From: a virus
IMG/VR virus record: IMGVR_UViG_3300030328_003146
Location: 1-33,404 of that record
Length of the DNA stretch: 33,404 nt
Reading direction: 5' to 3' (one strand)
Both the position numbers and the translations under genes were made by a program. Position 1 is the first letter of the stretch. The number at the start of each line of letters is the position of its first letter. Positions 21,394-31,871 of this stretch are shown in pieces. The notes beneath the pieces are model-generated. The model searched no databases. It was not told the DNA's origin and saw nothing but the letters and a program-made list of their open reading frames with translations.

Positions 21394-22104
21394 ATGGCGG
21401 TAAGCATAGACACAGTATATCAACGAGTTTTGGCAATAGCCAATAAAGAACAGCGAGGTTATATAACACCTCTTGAATTTAACTTATTTGCCAACCAAGC
21501 TCAATTAGCAATATTTGAGCAATATTTTTATGACGTTAACCAATTTAACAGAGCACCAGGTAATGATACTGAATACTCTAATATGTTAGATTTGTTAAAT
21601 GAAAAAATAACAATTTTTCAAAAGCACGAAGTTGCACCTATTGGTATATCAACAAGTACAATAACTTTACCTACAGATTTATATAGATTAGGTACACTAA
21701 AATATATAGGTGGAACATATCCAGTGGAAATAGAAGAAGTTCGACACAATGAACTTTTAGAACTTGAAAAATCTCCTCTTACAAGAGCAACAACTTCAAG
21801 ACCTTACTACGTAAGATTAACTGAAACTACAGCAAAAATATATCCTATAACAATTACTACTATAGGTGATGTAAAATGTAATTATGTAGATAAACCCGCA
21901 ACAGCTTCTTGGGCTTATACCGTTGTTAACGATCAAGCATTATATAATTCTGTAGATACTATTAATTTTGAACTTCACGAATCTGAAGAAACAGAGCTTG
22001 TATTAAAAATATTAGAGTTAGCTGGAGTATCTATAAAAGAACCTCAGTTGTACCAAATATCATCCCAAGAAGAAATTAAAAAATTACAACAAGAAAAAGT
22101 ATAA
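21394..22104 (+). CDS. Putative head-tail connector / ring protein (236 aa)
   Basis: The N-terminal helical domain (TVYQRVLAIANKEQRGYITPLEFNLFANQAQLAIFEQYF) is followed by a beta domain (ISTSTITLPTDLYRLGTLKYIGG, YPVEIEEVRHNELLELEKSPLTRAT, YYVRLTETTAKIYP) and an acidic helical end (ESEETELVLKILELAGVSI). This helical-bundle-then-beta arrangement, coming after the capsid gene and before a large nozzle protein, fits the adaptor or ring proteins stacked under the portal in podovirus-like phages, including crAss-like phages. Assignment is by position and pattern; a specific ring number cannot be given. Confidence 0.68.
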   Translation: MAVSIDTVYQRVLAIANKEQRGYITPLEFNLFANQAQLAIFEQYFYDVNQFNRAPGNDTEYSNMLDLLNEKITIFQKHEVAPIGISTSTITLPTDLYRLGTLKYIGGTYPVEIEEVRHNELLELEKSPLTRATTSRPYYVRLTETTAKIYPITITTIGDVKCNYVDKPATASWAYTVVNDQALYNSVDTINFELHESEETELVLKILELAGVSIKEPQLYQISSQEEIKKLQQEKV

Positions 22105-22107
22105 TAG

Positions 22108-23289
22108 ATGGGATTAATAGGAACAACTACCGAACAAAGTTATTATAGTCAAAGTAAAAGCTGGACAGGAGATGGAACAGGTGGATCTGGAACATTATCA
22201 TTTAATGTAGCATCAACAGATTTTCCCACTAGACCTACACAACAAGGTAATATTGTAGTATTTATTAATGGTATTGAGATAGCTAAAAGTAATTATAGTT
22301 ACAATGGCACTAGTCCTGGTGATACTACAGCTGATAGTAGTTATAATCTTCTTTTTACTAGTTCAGGTATTAATTCAGACGTACAGGAAACAAATGGTGC
22401 TCCAAAATCTGGTTTAGTTATAACATTAAAAGAAAACACCTCAACAGAGGGTTATGGTGGTTATCAACATATAAGTTTAGACGATATAATAAGTAACTTT
22501 ATAATTGCTTATGTTGGTAATGAAAAAATAATCAATAGAGTTAGAAAAGCAGATGTCGCTTTTCATGCTCAAAGAGCTTTGCAAGAATTTAGTTATGATA
22601 CTTTTAAATCAAAGAAATCTTTTGAAGTAGAAGTTTCTACAACTTTAATACTTCCATTACCACAGGATTATGTTAATTATACTAAAATATCTTTTGTTGA
22701 AAGAACAACTGGAATAAAAAGAGTTTTATATCCTGTAAGAAATACAAGTAATCCTAGATCAATATTACAAGATGATAGTTACGATTTTTTATATGATAGT
22801 TCTACAGGGGATTTACTTGAGTCAAATGATTCAAATGCTTGGACAAGATATAAAACTAGTAATGAAATAGATGTAGATACAACTTCAGATGAAGATTTAG
22901 AAAAAAAATCTGAATACCTTTTAGGTGGAAGATATGGTTTAACACCTGAAACTGCTCAGTTTAACGGAAGCTTTTATATTGATGAATTAAGAGGTAATAT
23001 ACATTTTAGCTCTAATCTTTCAGGTAAAACAATAGTAATAGATTATATAAGTGATAGTTTAGGTACTGACGCTGAAATGGTTGTACACAAATTTGCAGAA
23101 GAAGCAATGTATAAATACCTAGCACATGCTATATTAGCAACAAAATCAAATATACCAGAATATTTAGTTAATAGGTTTAAAAAAGAAAGTTTTGCTGCTA
23201 AAAGAGTTGCAAAATTAAGATTATCAAACCTTAAGTCTGAGGAACTAACTCAGACAATGAGAAACAAGTCTAAGATAATTAAACATTAA
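22108..23289 (+). CDS. Putative tail connector / ring protein (393 aa)
   Basis: The first about 120 residues form a Gly/Ser/Thr-rich beta domain (SWTGDGTGGSGTLSFNV, NIVVFINGIEIAKSNYSY). A helical segment with FHAQRALQEFSYDTFKSKK (about 152-170) is followed by the strand LILPLPQDYVNYTKISFV (about 182-199), a pattern I associate with ring proteins next to the nozzle protein in Bacteroidetes podovirus-like phages. The C-terminus is helical and basic (FKKESFAAKRVAKLRLSN). It starts three bases after the upstream stop and ends three bases before the giant gene, so all three are co-translated from one message. Confidence 0.68.
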   Translation: MGLIGTTTEQSYYSQSKSWTGDGTGGSGTLSFNVASTDFPTRPTQQGNIVVFINGIEIAKSNYSYNGTSPGDTTADSSYNLLFTSSGINSDVQETNGAPKSGLVITLKENTSTEGYGGYQHISLDDIISNFIIAYVGNEKIINRVRKADVAFHAQRALQEFSYDTFKSKKSFEVEVSTTLILPLPQDYVNYTKISFVERTTGIKRVLYPVRNTSNPRSILQDDSYDFLYDSSTGDLLESNDSNAWTRYKTSNEIDVDTTSDEDLEKKSEYLLGGRYGLTPETAQFNGSFYIDELRGNIHFSSNLSGKTIVIDYISDSLGTDAEMVVHKFAEEAMYKYLAHAILATKSNIPEYLVNRFKKESFAAKRVAKLRLSNLKSEELTQTMRNKSKIIKH

Positions 23290-23292
23290 AGT

Positions 23293-26200
23293 ATGGCAAA
23301 TATAAAACATCACTTTCGTAGAGGTCGCATGAACAAAGATCTTGACGAAAGATTATTGCCTAATGGTGAATATAGAGATGCCCAGAATATAGAAATAGTT
23401 ACTTCTGAAGGATCTGATGTAGGTTCTATACAAAACGTATTAGGCACTGTTTTAAAAAAAGGTAGAACATACGATGAAAATACTCAAGTATTAACAGAGT
23501 GGTCTGCAGATTCTAATTTATTTGATTTAATAGATCCAACATGCATTGGTTCTTTTGTTGATACTCAAAATGATAATATATATTGGTTTATACATTATTC
23601 TTTTTTAAATACTGCAGGCGATGCAATTACTAATGGAAGTGCTGTCGTAGAATACGAAGATAGTACTGGTGTTATACAACCAATATTAGTTGATGTAAAT
23701 GATATTTTAAATTTTAGTTCTAATTATTTAATAACAGGTATAAATATCATAGATGGTTTACTTTTTTGGACAGACAACCAAACTGAGCCTAAAAGAATAA
23801 ACATAAAGAAATTTAAAGAAGGTACTACCGTAGGTTCAGATCAATTTAAGGTACAAACAAAGTATCTAGGTTCTACTGGTAGCAATTTTACAGAAAAAGA
23901 CATAACTGTAATAAAACTCTCACCAAATGTTAAGCCCGAACTAACCTTATCTGCTTCTAAAAGAACAGGTGCAGGAACAGGTAATGAGCCAATAACTATT
24001 AAATCTCATAGTATAAGTTTTAGAACAAGCAATGATGCTGATGGTGTAGCAAGACCATCTGGTACTGAGCTTTTTTTACAATTTCCAATAGCACCAAACT
24101 ATAAAGTTGGTGATATATTGAAATTATCTCTTACTGAAAAAGATTCAATAGAAGGAGATACTGAATATGAAATAAGAGCAAAAATAACAAAAGGTACAAA
24201 CTCTTTTTTAACAACATTCATAAAAATACTTACAATACCAGAAAATATTCCTTACGGAACAACAAATGATTCAGGAGCTTTTATAAGTGAATATAGTGTT
24301 GTTTTAGTTGAAGAAGATCCATTATTTGAAGATAAATTTGTAAGATTTTCTTATAGATGGAAATATATAGATGGCGAATATTCAACTTTTGCTCCATTTT
24401 CAAACGTAGCTTTTGTTCCGTCAAACTTTGAATATAAATCTTCAGATGGTTTTAATGTTGGTATGTCTAATACTGCTAGACAAATAAAAATACAAACATT
24501 GGAAACACCGCCTGTAGGTGTTATTGAAGTAGATTTACTTTATAAAGAATCAAATAATAATAACATTTATATAGTAGATAGAATAAAGACAGAAGATTTG
24601 TCTACAGAATTTCCTTATGAAATAAAAAGTGAAATAGTTGGTGATGTTGTTGAATCAAATCAAATACTTAGGCCTTGGGATAACGTTCCTTTAAAAGCTC
24701 AAGCTCAAGAGCTTAGTTCTAATAGAATACTATATGGTAATTACACTCAGGGTTATAATATAGAAAACAATAGATTACCTGACATAATAACAACACATAA
24801 TTCAACAGATATAACTACAGTTGAAGCTCCTGAAAAGTCTGTAAAATCACAAAGAACATATCAAGTTGGTGTCGTTTATCTAGACCCATACAGCAGAGAA
24901 ACACCCGTTTTTTCTAAAAAAGAAGCTGCTGTGCAAATATCTAAAGAACATGCTAATAAAGTAAACAGTTTAAGTTGTAAACTCAATAATAATGCACCTG
25001 AATTTGCAACTCATTTTAAACATTTTATTAAAGAATCATCTAGTGAATATTACAATATTGCATTAGATAGATATTATTTAGCAGAAGATGGTAATATATG
25101 GTTATCTTTTCCTTCGTCTGAAAGAAACAAAGTTACAGAAGAAGATTATTTAATTTTAAAGAAAAAACACAATGAAAGTGTTTTTGTAGAAGAAGAAGCT
25201 AAATATAAGATTTTAGATATTAAAAATGAAGTTCCAGATTTTATATCACAACAATTAATATCTAAGGCAACTGCAAACGTTCAAGCTAGATATGATTCTG
25301 GATTAGAAAGCGAACCTACAGTTGGTGCAATTAGTTTTCAATTTGAAGGTCCAACAGATGTTTTAAATCCAAGTTTTTACAATTCATTTTCTTCAGATTC
25401 AGAAATAGCAATCACAACATTACAAGGTAGTAATGAAGTTGCAACAACTCAAAGATATAAAATACAAAAAGGTGGTCCAACTGGAACACAAAATAGTTCT
25501 TTAGAAATATATGAAGTAACACTTAAATCACCCATAAAAGAAGCTGACAAAGATGTATTTGCTGTATATAACACTGATGGAACAGCATCAAGTTCTTATT
25601 TATTAAATACAGCTCAAAACGCAGTTGTTGAATTTAAAATTGAAGTATTACAAAAAGAGAAAAAAATAGATTCTCAATTTTTTGGTAGATTTTTTGTTAA
25701 AATAAATAGAGATTCTATTTTTGATTCAAGTATTATAGAGACTTTTCCTGCGGTACAAACCGAATTTGCTAGTATAAGAAGCGAACAAATATTAGAAAAT
25801 GCTTTAAGTGATCCTGAAAATGACAACAACAACTCTATTCCACCTGCAGCCGCCTTGGCAATAAGTAGTGGTGTACCAGCTATTTTAGTTTTGGGATTTG
25901 CTGTAGCATCGTGGAATTCTAAACCCAAAAAAGATAAAAATGTTGACTGGTGTTGGACAGACACTAATCCAAAAAGTACATACGATAAAGGTGAGCATCA
26001 GCATCCTAAAAGAGGTAGTAAAAATTTTGTACTTTATTTAGCTGGAGTTGATCTACCAGGTGATAAACATGATCCAGATGAGAAATTTCAAGATATTATA
26101 ACTAATCCTATGTCTAGAGATCTTAGACAAGTTGGTAACTTTATTCAATTTGAAAATGCTAAAGGATTAAAAGGTTCTATTTATAAAATAACAAAATCAG

Positions 26201-29200
26201 AAGTAACAACTGATTTTAGATCAAAGAAAAGAAGTTTAAGAAAAAGAACAGTAGGTAGAAGAAGAAATTTTAATATAGAGATTGAAAAAGTAACTCAAGA
26301 TACTAGTAGAAATAAAGGATATGATGATCCTTTTGTGTATGAAGATGCATCTGATACAAGTGATACTGGTAGAATAGCAAAAATTCATATAGTAAGAAAA
26401 CTTGTTTCAACAGATTTTCTTGATGAAAATGATATGTCATCTAATAATCCTGCTGTATTTGAAGTTGAACCTAAAGAATCTATTGATTTAGATATATATA
26501 ATGAAGTTGGTAGTGCAGTACCAATATTAAAAACTGGACTACAAGTAACTGGAACAAATATAGCAGCTAATTCTGTTATAGATTTATACGATACTATAGA
26601 AAACACAATAATATTAAACAATAATACCACTGGGTCAATACCTACAGGAACTGTACTTACTTTTACAGATCCAAAAGGTATATATAGCTTTACACTGACA
26701 ACAACTGGTACTATATCTAGTGGAACAGCTAATATAACAATAGCTGACAGTCAAGTTCATGGCCAAGATCATCAATTAGACTGGTTTAATTGTTATTCTT
26801 TTGGTCAGGGTGTTGAATCTAATAGAATTAGAGATGATTTTAATGCTGTTATAATAGACAAGGGACCAATTGTATCAACTGTGTTGAATGAAAAGTATCA
26901 ACAAGAAATAAAACTAAATACTATAATTTACTCTGGCATATTTAATGCTACGGGTGGTGTAAATAGATTAAATGAATTTATTCAAGCTGAAAAAATTACT
27001 AAAGATTTAAACCCAGAATATGGTAGTATACAAAAGCTACATACTAGGGATGCTGATGTTATAGCTTTTTGCGAGGACAAAGTAATAAAAATACTAGCTA
27101 ATAAAGATGCTTTATTTAATGCTGATGGTAATACTAATTTAACTTCCACAAATAATGTTTTAGGTCAAGCAATGCCTTACTCGGGTGAATATGGTATATC
27201 TAAAAATCCAGAGTCTTTTGTGTCGCATGCTTATAGAGTATATTTCTCAGATAAAGCCAGAGGATCTGTTTTAAGACTATCTAGAGATGGTATAACTGAT
27301 ATAGCTATAAAAGGTATGACAGATTGGTTTAATGACAATCTACCACTGTCTACGTCAATCGTAGGATCTTATAATGAAAGAAAAGGATCTTATAATATAA
27401 CATTAAATAATTATACTCTTTGCTTTGACGAAAGAGTTGATGGTTGGACAAGTTTTAAATCATTTTTACCAGAATCAGGCGTTTCGTTAAATAATACATA
27501 TTACACTTATAAAAATGGTTATTTATATGCTCATACTAACGAAAGAAGAAATTCATTTCATCAAGTTTTAGCAAAAACAGCTGCTGCTTTAACAAATGGT
27601 ACTTCTTTATCTATAGCAACTCAACCTGGTGTAGATAACATTGCTATAGGTGATTATGTGTTAGGTACTGGCGTAGCTGGTGATGTTACTGTAACAAATA
27701 TATCTGTACCAACTACTACTGTAGGTGGTGTAACAATACCTAATAGATCTATTAATACTACAGTTACGCTTTCTTCTAATCAAACTATATCAGATAGCAC
27801 AAATCTTGAGTTTATAAAAACTTCAGATACTTCCGTTACTTTATTAATAAATGATGAATCTTCAACAATTAAAGAATATAAAACTTTAAATTATGAAGGT
27901 AGTGATTCTAAATCATTTACGTATTCTGGTACTATATCTGTTGATGCTAGTGGAAGTTCATTAAGTCCAAACGTGACTATTGGAGCAGGAACAACTCTTG
28001 CTGAATTACAAAAATCTAATTATAATTCTAATCAAATAGCTCAATTAACAGAAACATCAGCAGTAGGTTGGAGTGCTGAATCTGTAACAACAAATTCTCA
28101 AAGTGGAAGTGTTAAGTTATTTAAAAACAAAGAAGGTTTATGGAGCAATATTATATTAGGTGATACTACTTCATTATCTAACATAGACACTAAAGAACTA
28201 TCAGTTCAGGGTTTAGGTTCATTTTCATCTATATCAGGTGCTGCAAGTCCTACTCAAGCAGAATTAACTATAGTATTAGCTAATTCTACAACAGATCACA
28301 ATACAGATGTTTCAGCAACTAAAATAATAACTGGTGTAGCTAATGGCGCTAATTTAAACAGTGTTTATGGTACCTTAGATCTAACAATAGCTCCAAATAC
28401 TGGTTACAATATATCAGCATCAAGCTTTGCTTTTAGCAGTGCGTCTGGAGTTAGTGGAGCAGGTGTTAGTAGTATTTCATTTACTCAAGATGGTGTTAAT
28501 GTAAAAGCTACTATAACTTTTAGTGGAGTAATGCCATCATCAGACGATGAAATGACAGTGAATATTACTGGAGCTGCGTCTGCAAACACTTATACTTTAG
28601 CTGGAACATACGATACTATAGAAGAAAATACAACAACCGCATCAAGTGATAATATTGCTTATTCTGGAACTGGCACCTACAATGCTACTGCAGCTACTGT
28701 TTTTACTAAAACATTTGTAGCAGATGATAATTATTCTTTTAGCACTAAACCAACTGCTTTTATTGAAGAAGAAGATACTAGCGCAATAAGTAGTTACACT
28801 ATAACAGATGATTGGGCAACTACTACTGCTACTGTTAATGGCGCTGTTACCAGTAGCAATGAAGTAACTTTAGATGGTGGTCATACAAGTATAGTTAATG
28901 GTATGGCTGTTGCTGGTGTAGGCTTAGGTCAAGATGCTAGAGTTCATAGTATAGGTGGTAATACTTTAATTTTAACTTCTGCTAAAACAATACCAGATGG
29001 TACAACATTAACTTTTACATCAACATCTGTAACTTTTACAGTTAAATATGTATATGGTATTAATAATCCTAAATTTGACAAACTAATTTTTACGGCTAAA
29101 TCAACTGAAATATTTTCTCCAAATACAGCAGAGCTAACCGCTTTTGACGGTGGTAATAAGACAATAATAGCTGCGGGTGAAACAAAAACAATGGTAATAC

Positions 29201-31497
29201 AAGGTTCAACAGGTTATGCTGATGAAACAAATCCAACTTTTACCTTTTCTAATGAAGCTGAGGGATCTGGAACAATAACATTTAGTCAAAGTTCTACTTC
29301 AGCAGCAACATTAAGTTTTACAACGCTTGTTGGATCACCTCAAGATGATATGATTGTTTATTCTGGTAATAATCTACCAGGACTTGATAATGGTTCAGGT
29401 GGTACTGTTGCTGGTTCAACAAAAATAAGTACCATTAGTGTTAATAAGTTTACAGGAGTTAGAACTTTAAATTTGGTTTTTACTGGAAATTCAGATGGGT
29501 CTTTAAGTGCTCCTACTGGAACAGTAAAATTTAGAAATTTTTATAATAGTGCTACAGGATTATTTCAATCAGATTCTTATACTTTAACTTTACCAGACAC
29601 AGGTAGATTATCTATATCAAAAGAATATGGTGAAATTAGTGTATCTACATATTACAGATATTTTATTAGAGCCGTAGCGCCAGCAGATTTATCTTCTAGT
29701 TTTTCTGGAAATGCTACATTAGATTCTAGTAATGATTTTGCTTCATGCGAAGTTAATCAATACGCAGATCCATTAATATATATAAATGCACATCCTGATG
29801 AAGCTTTTACAGCAAAAGTTAACGGGGCTGTTAGCAGTAGCTCTACATTAAATATTGATGAAGTTGGTGGCGATATAAAAATTGGAGATATAATAACAGG
29901 AACAGGAATTTCTGGAACTGTAACTGTAGCATCAATTACTTCTTTAACGCGTTTAGAAATGTCTAGTAATCAAAGTTTAAGTGATAACGTATTATTAACA
30001 TTTACAAGACCAATAATAACAGATAGTGATGGGGCTCAAATAAACATAAGAAACTTAGATAGCACCGTTACTGTAGGTACTGCTACAGCTAAGGTTAACG
30101 TTGGTGGAGGAACCAGCGCATCTACAGCAGTAGTTGTTGATAATAATAGTGGAACTATACAGGCTGGATTTTTTGTAACGGGAAGTGGAATTTCTGGAAC
30201 TGTCACGGTTGAATCTTTATCTGACCAACAAAATTTGGTTTTATCTTCTAATCAAACGATAGCAGATAATGTAGATTTAACATTTAGTGGAGCTTCTGCA
30301 AATAGCAAAACTATAATACTTCAAGCCGCTAATGCAAACATAAAAACTGGTATGTTAATCAAAGGTACTAACATGCCTGTAGATGGCGATGGTGATCCAA
30401 TAACTAGAGTTGTAAAACCACCTAAAACCGGTACAACTATGACTATAGACCAATTCCCTACTACAGCTCCTACTGGAGAACTTAAATTTTTAGATAGTGG
30501 TAAATACTATGCTTATGGAGATCCAGACGCTGATTCTAACTTTTCTCAAATTCCATTTAAAGTTGTTGCATCTGTAGGTGGTTCAACAACATTAACAAAA
30601 CAAAGAGATATAATTATAGAGGATGATTTTCAATATGTTGAGGCAAAAATTCTTGCTAATACAGTAATAGCTGATACTTCTGCAACCCCTAACGCAGTAG
30701 GTTTATCTGGTACTGTTGCACCAGATTCCATAGGCGTAGGTAGCATTGTTACTTCAGATAGAATAACAGAAAATTATCCAAATAAAATAATAACAGTTAC
30801 TCAAGCACCAGTACCTGGAGTATATTCTGCTGCAGGAAATATTTATGTTCTTATTGCAGAAGATGGTGTTGCTGTTTCTGATGCTACAGATTATGTTACA
30901 TCTGGTGACGAACTTACGTTTTCATCTCCATATGGTTGGGATATTGCTATAAGTAATTTAGAAGATGCTATTACTGGTAGTAGTAAAATATATACTTTAA
31001 CTGGTTTGTTGTCTGTTTCTAGATACGGGTATCAAAAATTACCAATAACGTTAGATTTAAATAATATATTATCACAATCTAGCGGATCGGGTGGAACAAC
31101 AGCAACATATGTATTTATACAAAAAACATTCTCAACAGATACTCATATTTCTGGTTTAGTAATGTATCCTAAGTCAGTAGCCGTTGGTACAGGTACCTCA
31201 ACAAACATAGTGTTTACAGGTACAGTCACTGGTAATTGGTATGGCAATACAATGAGTGGTGTTAGATTGTATTTAGGACCTGCTACAGCAGGGTTTAAAG
31301 ATTCTTCAGGCGGTGTTTTAACAACTGGTACAAGTGGTGATGTTTCTGTAAGTTTAACTTCAACATTAACTACTGCAAACTCTAGTCCTACTGTAACGCA
31401 AGCAACTTTTACATTTACGTTAAGATTAGCGGCTGTAGCGGCGACAGGACAAACATTAATAGTAGAACCAAGAATATCTTTACCAATAGAACCTTAA
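23293..31497 (+). CDS. Giant tail nozzle/stabilisation-type protein with repeated beta modules (2734 aa)
   Basis: The N-terminus (NIKHHFRRGRMNKDLDERL, then GEYRDAQNIEIVTSEGSDVGSIQNVLG) and a domain at about 1190-1360 (KLHTRDADVIAFCEDKVIK, ANKDALFNADG, GQAMPYSGEYGISKNPESF, RVYFSDKARGSVLRLSRDG) are the hallmark segments of large tail nozzle or muzzle-type proteins in Bacteroidetes and marine podovirus-like phages. An unusual hydrophobic stretch lies at 850-874 (PPAAALAISSGVPAILVLG and FAVASW), followed by a basic patch. From about 1080 to 2550 a module with the pattern GxxVTGTGIxG-TVTxI-LSSNQTIxDNTxLTF recurs six or seven times, mixed with Ig-like beta regions. The extra length probably forms a long adhesin-like or receptor-binding extension. 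It is the largest gene here, and no stop or frameshift interrupts it. Confidence 0.8.
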   Translation: MANIKHHFRRGRMNKDLDERLLPNGEYRDAQNIEIVTSEGSDVGSIQNVLGTVLKKGRTYDENTQVLTEWSADSNLFDLIDPTCIGSFVDTQNDNIYWFIHYSFLNTAGDAITNGSAVVEYEDSTGVIQPILVDVNDILNFSSNYLITGINIIDGLLFWTDNQTEPKRINIKKFKEGTTVGSDQFKVQTKYLGSTGSNFTEKDITVIKLSPNVKPELTLSASKRTGAGTGNEPITIKSHSISFRTSNDADGVARPSGTELFLQFPIAPNYKVGDILKLSLTEKDSIEGDTEYEIRAKITKGTNSFLTTFIKILTIPENIPYGTTNDSGAFISEYSVVLVEEDPLFEDKFVRFSYRWKYIDGEYSTFAPFSNVAFVPSNFEYKSSDGFNVGMSNTARQIKIQTLETPPVGVIEVDLLYKESNNNNIYIVDRIKTEDLSTEFPYEIKSEIVGDVVESNQILRPWDNVPLKAQAQELSSNRILYGNYTQGYNIENNRLPDIITTHNSTDITTVEAPEKSVKSQRTYQVGVVYLDPYSRETPVFSKKEAAVQISKEHANKVNSLSCKLNNNAPEFATHFKHFIKESSSEYYNIALDRYYLAEDGNIWLSFPSSERNKVTEEDYLILKKKHNESVFVEEEAKYKILDIKNEVPDFISQQLISKATANVQARYDSGLESEPTVGAISFQFEGPTDVLNPSFYNSFSSDSEIAITTLQGSNEVATTQRYKIQKGGPTGTQNSSLEIYEVTLKSPIKEADKDVFAVYNTDGTASSSYLLNTAQNAVVEFKIEVLQKEKKIDSQFFGRFFVKINRDSIFDSSIIETFPAVQTEFASIRSEQILENALSDPENDNNNSIPPAAALAISSGVPAILVLGFAVASWNSKPKKDKNVDWCWTDTNPKSTYDKGEHQHPKRGSKNFVLYLAGVDLPGDKHDPDEKFQDIITNPMSRDLRQVGNFIQFENAKGLKGSIYKITKSEVTTDFRSKKRSLRKRTVGRRRNFNIEIEKVTQDTSRNKGYDDPFVYEDASDTSDTGRIAKIHIVRKLVSTDFLDENDMSSNNPAVFEVEPKESIDLDIYNEVGSAVPILKTGLQVTGTNIAANSVIDLYDTIENTIILNNNTTGSIPTGTVLTFTDPKGIYSFTLTTTGTISSGTANITIADSQVHGQDHQLDWFNCYSFGQGVESNRIRDDFNAVIIDKGPIVSTVLNEKYQQEIKLNTIIYSGIFNATGGVNRLNEFIQAEKITKDLNPEYGSIQKLHTRDADVIAFCEDKVIKILANKDALFNADGNTNLTSTNNVLGQAMPYSGEYGISKNPESFVSHAYRVYFSDKARGSVLRLSRDGITDIAIKGMTDWFNDNLPLSTSIVGSYNERKGSYNITLNNYTLCFDERVDGWTSFKSFLPESGVSLNNTYYTYKNGYLYAHTNERRNSFHQVLAKTAAALTNGTSLSIATQPGVDNIAIGDYVLGTGVAGDVTVTNISVPTTTVGGVTIPNRSINTTVTLSSNQTISDSTNLEFIKTSDTSVTLLINDESSTIKEYKTLNYEGSDSKSFTYSGTISVDASGSSLSPNVTIGAGTTLAELQKSNYNSNQIAQLTETSAVGWSAESVTTNSQSGSVKLFKNKEGLWSNIILGDTTSLSNIDTKELSVQGLGSFSSISGAASPTQAELTIVLANSTTDHNTDVSATKIITGVANGANLNSVYGTLDLTIAPNTGYNISASSFAFSSASGVSGAGVSSISFTQDGVNVKATITFSGVMPSSDDEMTVNITGAASANTYTLAGTYDTIEENTTTASSDNIAYSGTGTYNATAATVFTKTFVADDNYSFSTKPTAFIEEEDTSAISSYTITDDWATTTATVNGAVTSSNEVTLDGGHTSIVNGMAVAGVGLGQDARVHSIGGNTLILTSAKTIPDGTTLTFTSTSVTFTVKYVYGINNPKFDKLIFTAKSTEIFSPNTAELTAFDGGNKTIIAAGETKTMVIQGSTGYADETNPTFTFSNEAEGSGTITFSQSSTSAATLSFTTLVGSPQDDMIVYSGNNLPGLDNGSGGTVAGSTKISTISVNKFTGVRTLNLVFTGNSDGSLSAPTGTVKFRNFYNSATGLFQSDSYTLTLPDTGRLSISKEYGEISVSTYYRYFIRAVAPADLSSSFSGNATLDSSNDFASCEVNQYADPLIYINAHPDEAFTAKVNGAVSSSSTLNIDEVGGDIKIGDIITGTGISGTVTVASITSLTRLEMSSNQSLSDNVLLTFTRPIITDSDGAQINIRNLDSTVTVGTATAKVNVGGGTSASTAVVVDNNSGTIQAGFFVTGSGISGTVTVESLSDQQNLVLSSNQTIADNVDLTFSGASANSKTIILQAANANIKTGMLIKGTNMPVDGDGDPITRVVKPPKTGTTMTIDQFPTTAPTGELKFLDSGKYYAYGDPDADSNFSQIPFKVVASVGGSTTLTKQRDIIIEDDFQYVEAKILANTVIADTSATPNAVGLSGTVAPDSIGVGSIVTSDRITENYPNKIITVTQAPVPGVYSAAGNIYVLIAEDGVAVSDATDYVTSGDELTFSSPYGWDIAISNLEDAITGSSKIYTLTGLLSVSRYGYQKLPITLDLNNILSQSSGSGGTTATYVFIQKTFSTDTHISGLVMYPKSVAVGTGTSTNIVFTGTVTGNWYGNTMSGVRLYLGPATAGFKDSSGGVLTTGTSGDVSVSLTSTLTTANSSPTVTQATFTFTLRLAAVAATGQTLIVEPRISLPIEP
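26530..30930 (+). repeat. Dispersed VTGTGI / SSNQTI beta modules in the giant protein
   Basis: Recognisable units lie near 26530-26675, 27598-27813, 28828-29020, 29811-30012, 30082-30291, 30301-30492 and 30640-30930. The two central ones share DNA such as AATTTCTGGAACTGT. Each has a GD/GM-x-V-x-GTGI turn, a TVT strand and a closing LTF strand. Confidence 0.72.
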
Positions 31498-31501
31498 TAA
31501 T

Positions 31502-31843
31502 ATGGCAGATTCAATTAACTTAGTATTTAGTAAAGAAGTAAATTCATCAATACAAGTAGGTGATACAGTATATAAATCCGTTGTAACAAGCGGTGTAGCT
31601 GGAGCACCAATAGTTGTTGGAGAATGTACAGCAATTAATGCTACTAGAACTACTGTAACATGCAATATAAATGAATGGGAGGATAGACCAACTGATAGTA
31701 ATTTTATGCTTTTTACAAAAGATAACAAAGCTAATTTATCTTCGTTGAAAGGTTATTATGCTGAAGTTGTTATGAAAAACAACTCCTATAATGCTGTAGA
31801 ACTTTATTCTGTTGGCTCAGAAGTTGCTATAAGTAGTAAATAG
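31502..31843 (+). CDS. Small virion protein (113 aa)
   Basis: The product starts MADSINLVFSKEVNSSIQVGDTVY and has beta-strand patterns (VGECTAINATRTTVTCNI), then FMLFTKDNKANLSSLKGYYAEVVMKNNSYNAVELYSVGSEVAISSK. This small protein with KDNKAN followed by GYYAEV-MKN and ending SSK is a type I recall from marine phages next to tail genes, without a defined role. It has no membrane span. It starts four bases after the giant gene's stop and is probably a tail-associated accessory. Confidence 0.72.
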   Translation: MADSINLVFSKEVNSSIQVGDTVYKSVVTSGVAGAPIVVGECTAINATRTTVTCNINEWEDRPTDSNFMLFTKDNKANLSSLKGYYAEVVMKNNSYNAVELYSVGSEVAISSK

Positions 31844-31857
31844 TTTACAAACAATGT

Positions 31858-31871
31858 AATTATATTATATA
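31858..31871 (+). promoter_or_regulatory. TATATT leader before the cupin-like gene
   Basis: TAATTATATTATATA directly precedes the ATG at 31872, a shorter relative of the identical leaders at 17676-17692 and 20475-20491. It lies in the 28-base gap after the stop at 31843. Confidence 0.4.
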
